From Pantoea sp. Ap-967 (lineage in GTDB: Bacteria > Pseudomonadota > Gammaproteobacteria > Pseudomonadales > Pseudomonadaceae), in NCBI RefSeq assembly GCF_011752565.1, contig NZ_VWXK01000001.1, positions 124,001-188,000 of the forward strand: a stretch of DNA of 64,000 bases. The letters run 5' to 3'. Below are positions 43,268 to 50,620 of the stretch, one piece after another. The position numbers and the translations under genes were made by a program. Numbering within the stretch: position 1 is the first letter of the stretch; each line of letters begins with the position of its first letter. Under the pieces are notes generated by a model. It saw only the letters and a program-made list of their open reading frames with translations. It was not told where the DNA came from and searched no databases.

Positions 43268-43693
43268 ATGTACGACTACAAAATCGTGGCTCACGAGGAA
43301 AACGATCACTTCTGGTCGTCTTGCCCTGATATCCCAGAGGCGCACAGCGTGGGCGATAGCCTGGAAGAGCTTCTGGCGAATGCAGTGGACGGGCTCACCC
43401 TGGCGCTCTCAATCTACGTGGACCAAAAGCGGGCAATCCCACCCGCCACCGAAGCCGGCGATCACATCGTCCGGCTTTCTGGCGTCACCGTGGCGAAGGT
43501 GGCGCTCTGGAATGAGCTGGTCCGATCCGGGAAAACCCGAGCAGATCTCGCCTCAATGCTCGGCATCTCGCCTACCGCCGCCGGGCGCCTGGTCGACTTC
43601 GAGCACACTTCGAAGCTCGAAAGCCTGGAAGAGGCCCTGGCCAAGTTCGGCATTCGCCTGCAGGTTACGCCCACTGCCTTGAGAGCTGCCTGA
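43268..43693 (+). CDS. hicB: HicB-type antitoxin and repressor
   Basis: 141 residues. The N-terminal partial RNase-H-like domain (FWSSCPDIPEAHSVGDSLEE) binds HicA; a C-terminal HTH (DLASMLGISPTAAGRLVDF) binds DNA. The order HicA-HicB on one transcript is the common one. The pair lies against the direction of the late operon between lysis-like genes and the late promoter, where it can stabilise the prophage. Confidence 0.92.
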   Translation: MYDYKIVAHEENDHFWSSCPDIPEAHSVGDSLEELLANAVDGLTLALSIYVDQKRAIPPATEAGDHIVRLSGVTVAKVALWNELVRSGKTRADLASMLGISPTAAGRLVDFEHTSKLESLEEALAKFGIRLQVTPTALRAA

Positions 43694-43721
43694 CTGATTG
43701 CCAAAGGGACCGGTACTTACA

Positions 43722-43996
43722 GCGCCCCTTTTGAGGCCCGCTTCAAGATCGAGTAGGAGGCGGGTTCACACCCGCCGTCCTCTCACCCCACTGCGCCGCC
43801 TCTATCCGCTTCCTGTTCGTCAGGCCAGCATTTTGCCTCGGGCTTCCTTCAGATCCGCAGTCACCCGCGACACCCTTGCCTCCGGCTAACACTTCCCCTT
43901 GCCGGGTGTGTAGAGGACTTTCACCTCCAAGTCACCCGCTCGGCCACCACAGCCAAGCGGGTTGCGCTTATGCGCAACGCGCCATGCCTGGCGCAC
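43722..43996 (-). ncRNA. Group II intron domain-I-like RNA fragment
   Basis: On the minus strand GUGCGCC begins at 43996, directly after the terminator U-run plus AUUG. The order that follows is that of a bacterial group II intron domain I: GGUGAAAGUCC (43915-43925), GGAGGCAAGGGUGUC, CUGAAGGAAGCC (43841-43852) and CUGACGAACAGGAAGC (43808-43823). No domain V or maturase is seen before hicB, so it is a truncated intron or a stable RNA derived from one. Insertion just behind a terminator is a habit of class-C introns. Confidence 0.55.
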
Positions 43997-44000
43997 CAAT

Positions 44001-44028
44001 AAAAAACCCGGCGCGACGGCCGGGTTTT
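44001..44028 (-). terminator. Terminator downstream of the late promoter (tR'-like)
   Basis: AACCCGGC / GCCGGGTT stem, 6-base loop, six T on the minus strand, about 310 bases downstream of the predicted late transcription start. In lambda a terminator at the same place is passed only with Q. Confidence 0.85.
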
Positions 44029-44038
44029 GGTGAGCACT

Positions 44039-44260
44039 TTAGGCTCGTATGGAAAGAGGAATTGCACCAGCAGCAACGCAGCTATACCCGACAGCGGACA
44101 AACCTTGAGTAACCGGTACCAACAGGAAATCAAAGACGTCTTTAATCATAGAGCTAACCTCCTTCGCAGGCATTACTGCTGCGATCAGCGAATTCATTGA
44201 TGGGAGTGCAGATACAGCCACAGCCAGAGCAAACAAACCCGCCATCCGGATAGCCGGCAT
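44039..44260 (-). CDS. Small membrane protein, holin candidate
   Basis: 73 codons from ATG 44260 (other starts GTG 44266, ATG 44245; none has a clear ribosome site). Two hydrophobic stretches: MAGLFALAVAVSALPSM and FDFLLVPVTQGLSAVGY. Being the first gene behind the late promoter it is a fair holin candidate, but the missing ribosome site is a caution. Confidence 0.45.
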   Translation of the reverse strand: MPAIRMAGLFALAVAVSALPSMNSLIAAVMPAKEVSSMIKDVFDFLLVPVTQGLSAVGYSCVAAGAIPLSIRA

Positions 44261-44336
44261 AGCCACTGGAATCGAACCAGTCTTCCCCCGAAGCTATTGG
44301 TCACTCCTAAACGCGCAGGAATGACAGGATGGGGAT

Positions 44337-44365
44337 ATATTCGGCAAAGCGGCAAAGGATGTCAA
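44337..44365 (-). promoter_or_regulatory. Late promoter (pR'-like)
   Basis: On the minus strand TTGACA (44360-44365), exactly 17 bases, GAATAT (44337-44342). The -35 box contains the TGA stop of the gene in the Q position, the same arrangement (promoter right after Q) as in lambda. It would drive lysis, head and tail genes leftward. Confidence 0.8.
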
Positions 44366-44898
44366 GCGGCCATCTTCACGAAAAGCTCTTCCTGCTCCAG
44401 AAGCTCTACTCCGGCGGTTATCGCCTCCTCCACCATCTCGCCCAAAGCCTTGTGGATCTTGCTGCGCCAGTCGCGTCGGGTGCGCTCCGGTGTGCCCTTG
44501 TTGTCATCCCACTGGTTCATGTCGTAGATGTTCGCCTGCAGGATGGCCGACGAGCGCTTGCCATCCGCCCCGGGCTTCTGCGGCTCTGCCCAGGTAAGCA
44601 CGGCATAGAACTTGAAGTGCTGGTGGGCATGGGTAGCGATCACGCGACCGAGCCCCTTGATGGCCTGGCCTCGCTCGCCGGCGTCCAGGGTGTAGCGCGC
44701 AATGAGCGCATCCCAGTGGCGCGGCAGCAAGCGCTTGTGCAACAGGCTGCGGTACTCGCAGTCCATCTCGAAGCGTTCCTGGCGGCTCATGCCGCCGTAA
44801 CCGGCGCAGCCCTGGTCGGCGTCGACCCAGGCCGCGTTGGCAGTCTTCCCCTCGGACCCGGCCAGCAGGATGCGCACCAGTACGGCTGTCTTGTTCAT
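44362..44898 (-). CDS. Gene in antiterminator-Q position
   Basis: 178 residues (MNKTAVLVRILLAGSEGKTA...). YGGMSRQERFEMDCEYRSLL, LPRHWDALIARYTLD and HAHQHFKFYAVLTWA are seen; no classic Q zinc finger. As last gene of the NinB/NinG early operon, directly followed by a strong promoter and, about 300 bases on, a terminator, it is predicted to be the late-gene activator or antiterminator. Identity rests on location. Confidence 0.6.
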   Translation of the reverse strand: MNKTAVLVRILLAGSEGKTANAAWVDADQGCAGYGGMSRQERFEMDCEYRSLLHKRLLPRHWDALIARYTLDAGERGQAIKGLGRVIATHAHQHFKFYAVLTWAEPQKPGADGKRSSAILQANIYDMNQWDDNKGTPERTRRDWRSKIHKALGEMVEEAITAGVELLEQEELFVKMAA

Positions 44899-45017
44899 AC
44901 CCGCTCCTCGCGCTTGCGCGTCGCCTTGATGACCATTCCACGCACGATGCAGTAAGTCGAGATCACGAAGATTCCCAGAGCCAGCAACAGCGCGCTGTCG
45001 ATTGGTGTCCAGTTCAT
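44895..45017 (-). CDS. 40-residue single-pass membrane protein
   Basis: Small gene between NinG and the Q-position gene with 4-base start/stop overlaps (ATGA) on both sides, which is strong support for translation. MNWTPIDSALLLALGIFVIS continues into a membrane helix and ends in a basic tail (KATRKREERV): N-out or N-in with positive inside end. No family recognised. Confidence 0.7.
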   Translation of the reverse strand: MNWTPIDSALLLALGIFVISTYCIVRGMVIKATRKREERV

Positions 45018-45610
45018 GCCGCTGCCCTCCGCAGGTCTTTGAGTTTTTGCCTGTACAGGGCCTTGATGGCCTGCAGGTCTTCGATGGTGTAGCGGCGGAC
45101 TGATTGGTCCCTTTCCAGGGCCTCTACAGCGTCCAGGCCAATGCGCTTGATGAGCCCGATGCGGTAGTCCGCAACGTTGCCCGACAGGTATCGGTTGTCG
45201 TGCTTCGACTGGGCGTGACAGTTGTTCTCGTCGAAGCGCAGGTGTGGGGCCGCGCCGGTGCTGCGGTAATGCCCCGCATCGACCGCGTTGCCGTTCCAGT
45301 CGAGCTGTCGACCGCTGGAGATGCAGCGATACCCCGCCAGGCGGTCCCGCTCGCGGATGTAAGCGTTGAACGCCTGCTGGGCCTCCCGCAGGTGATCACC
45401 CTTCGACTTCAGCTTCTCGCGGCGCTCCTGGAGCTCCTGGCGGGCCTGCTTGGTGATGGCCCGGGCAGCAACCTTCTGGACCTTCGAATCCTTCGACATG
45501 GCCAGCGCACAGGCGATGCTGCACACCTTCTGCGTGGACATGGCCGGCTTGAAGCGCTGGCCGCAGCCTGGTGCCTTGCACTTCTTCGGCTTGATCTCCT
45601 TGGCGAGCAT
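45014..45610 (-). CDS. ninG: NinG/Rap recombination nuclease
   Basis: 198 residues. CKAPGCGQRFKP and VCSIACAL form the N-terminal zinc site. AFNAYIRERDRLAGYRCISSG followed by DAGHYRSTGAAPHLRF and NCHAQSKHDN is the HNH-like core of NinG, which cuts branched DNA in phage recombination. Confidence 0.92.
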   Translation of the reverse strand: MLAKEIKPKKCKAPGCGQRFKPAMSTQKVCSIACALAMSKDSKVQKVAARAITKQARQELQERREKLKSKGDHLREAQQAFNAYIRERDRLAGYRCISSGRQLDWNGNAVDAGHYRSTGAAPHLRFDENNCHAQSKHDNRYLSGNVADYRIGLIKRIGLDAVEALERDQSVRRYTIEDLQAIKALYRQKLKDLRRAAA

Positions 45611-45858
45611 CAGTGGCCCTCCCTTTTCTGGCGCTGGTAGAAGCTCGTGACAACCTCCGCAAGGAACCGGCAGCCCATTTCGCTCAGCCCACTGGCAAAG
45701 TCCGCTGCCGCACCCGCACGCCCCGCATACTCCTGATCAAGGCGCTGAGCCACGGCGGAGCAGAACGAGCCGATATCCTCGGCATCCATCTCCTTCACGA
45801 CCTTCTCGGCCGAGAGGAAGACGGTGGTTTGCGTGGTAATTCCAAGACCTTCGCTCAT
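45610..45858 (-). CDS. Hypothetical protein of the nin region
   Basis: 82 residues (MSEGLGITTQTTVFLSAEKV...), helical. Starts overlap NinB stop, stop overlaps NinG start, so it is part of the translationally coupled series. Role unknown. Confidence 0.65.
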   Translation of the reverse strand: MSEGLGITTQTTVFLSAEKVVKEMDAEDIGSFCSAVAQRLDQEYAGRAGAAADFASGLSEMGCRFLAEVVTSFYQRQKREGH

Positions 45859-46325
45859 GCGGCCTCCTCCCCTAGCAGGTCAGCGAAGTGCACGCCACGC
45901 GCGGCAAACTCCTCGACGATCCGGTCGGTGTACTGGCAGCCCTGGGCGCGGTTGAACAACCGGGTCACAGGGAATCCATCCGGCCCGAACATGGCGCAGG
46001 GCCCCATCCAGCGCAGCTTGATCTCATACGGCAGGTTGAGCAGGGTCATGTTGTAGCCGTCGCGGAACTCCTCGCAGGAGGCGCGCATGATCGGTACACC
46101 GTGGTGGAGTTTGCAGTAGCGGCGAACCTCTTCCACGTCGCCCATCTCGGTGCTCTTGGCGATCCGGTCGTACATCGCGAACCACAATGCGTTTTGATCC
46201 AGGGTGCGGTCCTTGCCCGGGCTCATGCTGACCACGACGAATTTCTTCTCGCGGAACAGTCCGGTCATCATGGTGATGGCCTCGGACAGCTTGGCCTGGC
46301 TGTTGACGCTGATTTTCTCGGTCAT
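45855..46325 (-). CDS. ninB: NinB recombination protein
   Basis: 156 residues from ATG 46325. RTLDQNALWFAMYDRIAKST, YCKLHHGVPIMR and DFLGEEAA-like end are NinB/YbcN features; lambda NinB binds single-stranded DNA and helps annealing with RecA-independent partners. Confidence 0.9.
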   Translation of the reverse strand: MTEKISVNSQAKLSEAITMMTGLFREKKFVVVSMSPGKDRTLDQNALWFAMYDRIAKSTEMGDVEEVRRYCKLHHGVPIMRASCEEFRDGYNMTLLNLPYEIKLRWMGPCAMFGPDGFPVTRLFNRAQGCQYTDRIVEEFAARGVHFADLLGEEAA

Positions 46326-46612
46326 GGCGCCACCTTCAGGCCTTGGGCCTCGATTGCGGCCGCAGCGTGAGATAGGCATTGGTTGTGACCCTCTGCATTG
46401 CAATTCGCACCTTGGTCATAGCAAAAGTGGTCAATGCGTTTCCTGGGCGGCAGTTCCACCACCACGGCCTCGCGAGAGGCCTGCCAAGCCCACAGAGCAG
46501 CACCCATGATCACAGCACCGTCCTCGCTCTTGGACTCAGCCACATCGGTTGCCCCGAAGCCGAATTGCGCCCGGAAGGCGACCTCGAACTCGGCGCGCAT
46601 CTCGTCAGTCAT
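46322..46612 (-). CDS. Hypothetical protein
   Basis: 96 residues from ATG 46612, overlapping the P stop. FEVAFRAQFGFGATD and GAALWAWQASREAVVVELPP are a motif pair of common phage early proteins; C-terminal Cys/His (HFCYDQGANCNAEGHNQC) may bind metal. Confidence 0.65.
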   Translation of the reverse strand: MTDEMRAEFEVAFRAQFGFGATDVAESKSEDGAVIMGAALWAWQASREAVVVELPPRKRIDHFCYDQGANCNAEGHNQCLSHAAAAIEAQGLKVAP

Positions 46613-47370
46613 ACGCCCTCCCCGGCCGGCTGCCCGGCGCGCTTGATGTTCAACTTGGCCAGAAGGTGTGCACGGCACTCAGCGGCACCAGATGGGATCT
46701 CCTGCAGTGCGAGCAGCCGCGCCTGGCGTTGGCCGGCGTATTCGTTCGCCAGCACCATCTCGCTTTTCTGCCCGTCGTGGCCGATGCCCACCGCGATTTC
46801 GCCCAGTGGCTCGCCGTTCGCCAGCATGCGAATGGTGATGTCGTAGGCCCGGGCGAACACCTTCTCGGCGCGCTCCGGCTCCATCGATCCCAGGTTGTTG
46901 GCCTCACACTGCAGCGCCGCGTGGCGGATGGCGTGGTGCGACCAGACCCGCGAGCCCGCCCGGCTGGGGTGGAAGTTCTCCAGCGCCTCGGCCAGGGCCT
47001 TGGCCAGCGGCGGAATGCCCATCTCCTCCGGCGTCGGCTGGCACAGCTTGATGAACTTGCCGCTGCTCGGGGCGAAGTCGGTGCCCAGCACCCGGCACTT
47101 CTGGATGCCGAAGCGGATCTGCTCCAGGGTGTTGATGCCAGCAGCTACGAAGGACTTGATCCAGCTGCGCTTGGCAGCCTTCAGGGCCTCGTCATCCGGC
47201 CATGCCTGCTTCCACGCCGGGAAGATGGCCTGCAGCTCCTTGAACAGGGCATTGACCACTTCGGTGGTGCCGGGGTCGATCTGCTTGGCGGTAACCGGGA
47301 CCACGGGCGGCAGGTTCGGCGCGGTGGCCAGCAGCTGGGTCACGCTCTTGGGCTTGATTGGATTGCTCAT
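46609..47370 (-). CDS. Replication protein P (helicase-loader type)
   Basis: 253 residues. The central ELQAIFPAWKQAWPDDEALK and WIKSFVAAGINTLEQIRFG are signature features of lambda-P-like proteins, which recruit the host DnaB helicase to the origin-bound O protein. Stop and start are coupled with both neighbours. Confidence 0.9.
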   Translation of the reverse strand: MSNPIKPKSVTQLLATAPNLPPVVPVTAKQIDPGTTEVVNALFKELQAIFPAWKQAWPDDEALKAAKRSWIKSFVAAGINTLEQIRFGIQKCRVLGTDFAPSSGKFIKLCQPTPEEMGIPPLAKALAEALENFHPSRAGSRVWSHHAIRHAALQCEANNLGSMEPERAEKVFARAYDITIRMLANGEPLGEIAVGIGHDGQKSEMVLANEYAGQRQARLLALQEIPSGAAECRAHLLAKLNIKRAGQPAGEGV

Positions 47371-48149
47371 AGCGCCCCCAGGTCATCAGCCCAACTGGTG
47401 TCGTTGAAGTCGGGTCCGTTGGCCTGGCGCCTCACCGGGAACGGGCGGACATTGCTCGCGGCGGCCATATCCCGCTTCACCCACTTGACCAGCAGGCTCA
47501 CCCAGGCGGCCTGCGTCTCGAAGCGCCCAGATGCCGAGTAGTGGCAGACGAATGCGGCGGTCGCCTCGTCGGTGAACAGGCCGACAGGGATACCCATGCG
47601 CTTGGCGTAGGCCTTCAGCAGCTTGTCGTCAGGCTTCCACTCAAGAGTCATCTCGGTCGGTGACTTTGGGTCAGCCGAATTTTCCTCGCCCGCGCTGTGT
47701 GTGTTGTGTTGATCTTCTCCTATTCCCTTCCCTTCCCTTCCGGGGTCAACCGGTCGACGACCAGTCGACGACTCCTCGGCGAATTGTCGACGACCACTCT
47801 CCGACTCATCGTCGATTTCTGCCGGCGGGGCCGGGTATTTGAAGTTCTTTTTCTCGATCTTCTGGTGCTTCCAACCGCTGATATGCAGGTAGTTTTTGCC
47901 GCCTACCCAGTAGCTGCGCATGAGCTCGGCACCTTCCAGTTCGCCCAGGAGCGCGCTCACTTCTTCCGTGGTGATGTCATCGCCAGGGAAGACCAGGGCC
48001 TTGATCGTGCGAGCTGCCAGCGGGTGGTTGCCCCCGTCATCGCAGAAATTCCACAGGCCGATGAACAGCAGACGGGCCATCGGGCGGCAAGACATGACCT
48101 GCTCGCTCGACCAGAATTCGGGCTTGATAGTGCGGATGCGGGCCATCAT
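47367..48149 (-). CDS. Replication initiator, O-type with DnaT-like C-terminus
   Basis: 260 residues behind AAGGAGG. Residues 1-100 are a winged-helix origin-binding part (IRTIKPEFWSSEQVMSC, LLFIGLWNFCDDGGNHP). A low-complexity charged linker (residues 110-150) coincides with the iteron DNA. The C-terminal part (DKLLKAYAKRMGIPVGLFTD, TQAAWVSLLVKWVKRD) is DnaT-like. It binds repeats inside its own gene and hands over to P. Confidence 0.88.
   Translation of the reverse strand: MMARIRTIKPEFWSSEQVMSCRPMARLLFIGLWNFCDDGGNHPLAARTIKALVFPGDDITTEEVSALLGELEGAELMRSYWVGGKNYLHISGWKHQKIEKKNFKYPAPPAEIDDESESGRRQFAEESSTGRRPVDPGREGKGIGEDQHNTHSAGEENSADPKSPTEMTLEWKPDDKLLKAYAKRMGIPVGLFTDEATAAFVCHYSASGRFETQAAWVSLLVKWVKRDMAAASNVRPFPVRRQANGPDFNDTSWADDLGAL
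47724..47741. repeat. Polypyrimidine tract next to the iterons
   Basis: CCCTTCCCTTCCCTTCC in triplicate with a neighbouring GT-rich stretch (47694-47712). A strand-asymmetric tract beside iterons may help opening of the origin. Confidence 0.6.
47753..47816. other. Phage replication origin: iterons with 11-bp period
   Basis: GTCGACGAC is found exactly at 47753, 47764 and 47786, and six-of-nine matches stand at 47775, 47797 and 47808, that is one unit per 11 bases, one DNA turn. The period is not a multiple of three, so coding cannot explain it. It lies in the linker-coding part of the O gene, as oriLambda does. Confidence 0.75.
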
Positions 48150-48415
48150 TGGGCCTCCTTGGTGTTCTGTGCGGCGTTCTTCAGCGCTGCGGTCAGCATT
48201 CGGTAGTAGCGCTGGAAGCGCTCAGGCTGATCGACTTCGAGGCTCCAGCCAGGCGAGTGGCAACCGCACTCCTCGTCGTGGCACGAGAGCTCTTCTGGAA
48301 AGTGTTTTTTGATGATCGCCCGGGCTTCCTTGTTGATCGCGGCAGCCTTGGTCAGGAAGCGGCGGCCAGCAGTTGGCGCCAGATAGACGGTGGTTTGTTG
48401 GGCGACGATGCTCAT
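48146..48415 (-). CDS. Hypothetical protein
   Basis: 89 residues. Contains a Cys/His cluster (FPEELSCHDEECGCHSPGW) that could bind zinc, followed by a helix. Start and stop overlap the neighbours, a member of the early operon. Confidence 0.65.
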   Translation of the reverse strand: MSIVAQQTTVYLAPTAGRRFLTKAAAINKEARAIIKKHFPEELSCHDEECGCHSPGWSLEVDQPERFQRYYRMLTAALKNAAQNTKEAQ

Positions 48416-48960
48416 TGGTCGAGCTCCTTGGCCATGAACTCGTCAACGAATGCGTCTGCCATACCGCTGAACAAGGGCATCTTCCCCTCGTTCCAGATAG
48501 CCAGCGGTGAACTGGTGCCGATGGGGTTGCGCACGAAGCGGTAACGCTCTGCATCCTTGCGCAGCTCCGCGTTCTCGGCCTTGAGCTTGTCGATTTCCGC
48601 CTGCAAGCCCCAGACTTTCGCCTGAAGATCACCACGATGCGCGGTTTCGCTAACAAGGCGCTCACTCGCAACGGCCAGTGCCGCAGAAGTTCGGCCATCG
48701 CCATTGCATACCGTGCAGTGCCCGAGCCGCTCAAATGAGTCAGGACCGTGATAGGAAACGTGGACTTCCTCGCCGGAACCGTTGCAGGCTGGGCAGTAGT
48801 AGCCAAGCGCTGCCTTCGCAGCATCCCAGCCATTCCAGGCCGAACCTACGTCAGGAATAGCATCCCACACGATATGGCCGGCGTCGGAGATGACGTCATC
48901 CAGCCACTTGTTGAAGTCCGGGTCTTGCCACTGCTGGCGATCTTGCTCGCGGCTTCTCAT
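48412..48960 (-). CDS. Hypothetical protein with DnaJ-type zinc repeats
   Basis: 182 residues. CPACNGSG and CTVCNGDG are C-x2-C-x-G-x-G repeats as in DnaJ zinc fingers, two copies 20 residues apart; behind them is a coiled coil (GLQAEIDKLKAENAELRKD). Phage members of this kind have unknown roles; protein or nucleic acid binding is likely. Confidence 0.7.
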   Translation of the reverse strand: MRSREQDRQQWQDPDFNKWLDDVISDAGHIVWDAIPDVGSAWNGWDAAKAALGYYCPACNGSGEEVHVSYHGPDSFERLGHCTVCNGDGRTSAALAVASERLVSETAHRGDLQAKVWGLQAEIDKLKAENAELRKDAERYRFVRNPIGTSSPLAIWNEGKMPLFSGMADAFVDEFMAKELDQ

Positions 48961-49769
48961 GCTGCACCACCGGAGACGATCAAGGAGGCCAGTTCTGCGA
49001 AGCGATCCTCATACCAGTGCGGCTGGGTTTCGCGCGGGCACTGAGGGCTGGTCAGGTTCTTGCCGTAGCGAAGCCCCTTCTCGGTGATCGACCAGAAATA
49101 GACGGTCTCCTTCTTCGAGTTCACCCGGGACATCTGCTTGATGATCCCGGCGTCGCGCAGCTTCCAGTTGAACGGCGCAGCGGAGCACTTGATGCCGTGA
49201 AGCTTGAGGAGAACGGTCAGCGGCTTGGAGGCCATGCTGGAGCCATCAGGCGAATCGGGGGCTGCATCAACCGCATAGCCAGGCAGGAACTTGGCATCCA
49301 GGCCGTTGCTCTCGGCGATCTTGGCGAGCATCTGCACTTGGCAGGACGCAGCGGGCTTCAGCAGGCGCGTGAAGCACTCCATGATGGCGATCTCGCCAAT
49401 CACCTTGGTTCCGTTGGCCATCACCGCCTGCCGTGCGCCATCCTGCTGCTCAAGCTCTCGCCAACGACGAATTACCGCAAGGCGCATCTTGGCGCTGTAG
49501 CCGGTGAGCAGGGTGTCGGTGAGATCACGATTCAGGTTGAAGCATGGAAGCCACCTCCCTGTGCTGTCCTGGTACTGAGCCGAACAATCGGCCCAGTCAA
49601 TTTCCAGTTCGGTTAGCATCGAGCGCACGTCGGCCAGCACATGCTTGTGCGCCTTTCCGGTGAGCTTTGCTATTTCTCGCGACGACATCGTGCGCGCCAC
49701 GAAATCGTGGTTCGCATTTTGTGGCGCCGCCCTTGATAGGGCCTGTACACTTTGGGTCTGCATATGCAT
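48957..49769 (-). CDS. Rha-family phage regulator
   Basis: 270 residues. SSREIAKLTGKAHKHVLADV with YQDSTGRWLPCFNLNRDLTD and TGYSAKMRLAVIRRWREL is the Rha domain. The second half (LTVLLKLHGIKCSAAPFNW, YFWSITEKGLRYGKN) is a KilA/antirepressor-like C-terminal module. Rha proteins control early phage functions and can block growth in hosts lacking IHF. Confidence 0.88.
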   Translation of the reverse strand: MHMQTQSVQALSRAAPQNANHDFVARTMSSREIAKLTGKAHKHVLADVRSMLTELEIDWADCSAQYQDSTGRWLPCFNLNRDLTDTLLTGYSAKMRLAVIRRWRELEQQDGARQAVMANGTKVIGEIAIMECFTRLLKPAASCQVQMLAKIAESNGLDAKFLPGYAVDAAPDSPDGSSMASKPLTVLLKLHGIKCSAAPFNWKLRDAGIIKQMSRVNSKKETVYFWSITEKGLRYGKNLTSPQCPRETQPHWYEDRFAELASLIVSGGAA

Positions 49770-49841
49770 AATTCCCCTACAGAGTTTTGTATTGCAGAGA
49801 GCCGGGCCGCTATCCCGGCTTTTTTGTGTCTGCGATTTGGC

Positions 49842-49882
49842 GTCCCTTATGAGGGACTGGCGTCCGGGTCCCTAATTAGGGA
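49842..49882. promoter_or_regulatory. Two CCCT-N4-AGGG palindromes before rha
   Basis: GTCCCT-TATG-AGGGAC (49842-49857) and TCCCT-AATT-AGGGA (49869-49882) stand between two early genes. Similar units follow at 50116-50125, 50397-50406 and 50606-50617. The second is nested in CGTCCG...CGGACG arms. A hairpin with T-run at 49800-49825 faces the opposite direction. Confidence 0.55.
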
Positions 49883-49890
49883 TCGGACGA

Positions 49891-50103
49891 TTACCTCGGA
49901 GCCGCGAACGGCACCACGTTGTTGCTCTTGGGCTTGCCCCGCATGGCGCGAAAACGAGCAGTCATCTTCAGGATCTGCTCAGACAGTTCGTCAGTCGTCA
50001 GACCTACCTCGCTTGCCCAGGCCTCTAGCTCCGCAAAGTCATCCTTGCGGAATGGCGCCACCCCTACTTCGTTCATTGGGGTTGCTTCGTTGGCAGATGG
50101 CAT
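49891..50103 (-). CDS. Hypothetical early protein
   Basis: 70 residues, GGAGGACGC before ATG 50103. FAELEAWASEVGLTTDELSE is a helix pair; no motif recognised. Confidence 0.6.
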   Translation of the reverse strand: MPSANEATPMNEVGVAPFRKDDFAELEAWASEVGLTTDELSEQILKMTARFRAMRGKPKSNNVVPFAAPR

Positions 50104-50120
50104 GCGTCCTCCCGACCTAA

Positions 50121-50327
50121 TTAGGCACTGGCCTTTTTCTCGTTGAGCAGCGGCAGGTATCCGTGCTCCCGCCTGAACGCCAGGGCGGCCAGGATGATGT
50201 CCCTCGACAAAACGCTGTGCTGGGTCTTCCTCTCAAGGGCGTAGTCCTTGAGCTCACTGAAATCTTCGTCATCCAGACGAACCTTGACCTGGTGGTCGTG
50301 GCGATGGGCTTTGTCGTCGTAGGTCAT
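50121..50327 (-). CDS. Ribbon-helix-helix-like early protein
   Basis: 68 residues. HQVKVRLDDEDFSELKDYAL gives a beta strand followed by a helix, then HSVLSRDIILAALAF a second helix, the Arc/MetJ plan. Likely a small DNA-binding dimer. Confidence 0.65.
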   Translation of the reverse strand: MTYDDKAHRHDHQVKVRLDDEDFSELKDYALERKTQHSVLSRDIILAALAFRREHGYLPLLNEKKASA

Positions 50328-50398
50328 GTGATCCCCTGCTGTATGCGTGGTCGATCTGTCTGGATGAAGAGGTACTTGCTTGCCCGCATTTAGGCCCC

Positions 50399-50602
50399 CT
50401 AGAGGGCCTTTTTGTGTCCTACCAGCCCCAACACTGGGGCCTTGTAACGCGCTTGTCGTAATTGCTCTTGGACTGCGAGAGATCGACTCATTTCTAGGTA
50501 CTCGTCGGTCGATCTCTCCAGGCTCCAGCCGAGGTCGGCAGCCAGCTGTCGAACCTCAGCCTTCACCTCGATCGGCAGCAATTCGAAGGTGGTTTCAGGC
50601 AT
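50399..50602 (-). CDS. Hypothetical early protein
   Basis: 67 residues. FELLPIEVKAEVRQLAADLG and STDEYLEMSRSLAVQEQ are two helices of an RHH-like or Arc-like small protein. Its ribosome site (GGAGGG) is part of a CCCT-N4-AGGG palindrome, so access could be controlled. Confidence 0.55.
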   Translation of the reverse strand: MPETTFELLPIEVKAEVRQLAADLGWSLERSTDEYLEMSRSLAVQEQLRQARYKAPVLGLVGHKKAL

Positions 50603-50620
50603 AGGCCCTCCATAGGGTCC

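Noticed and set aside
43876..44112. Plus-strand frames within the intron-like region
   Set aside because: These are antisense to a structured RNA; similar frames are often annotated but reflect the RNA sequence, not a protein.
44265..44281. Hairpin ACTGG-TTCGATT-CCAGT on the minus strand, looking like a tRNA T-arm
   Set aside because: No matching acceptor, D-arm or anticodon arm could be fitted 5' of it and no CCA follows; taken as chance or as a leader hairpin.
49800..49825. Strong hairpin with T-run facing rightward inside the leftward cro operon
   Set aside because: As a terminator it would act only on antisense transcription; no rightward gene precedes it, so it is not called as a functional terminator.
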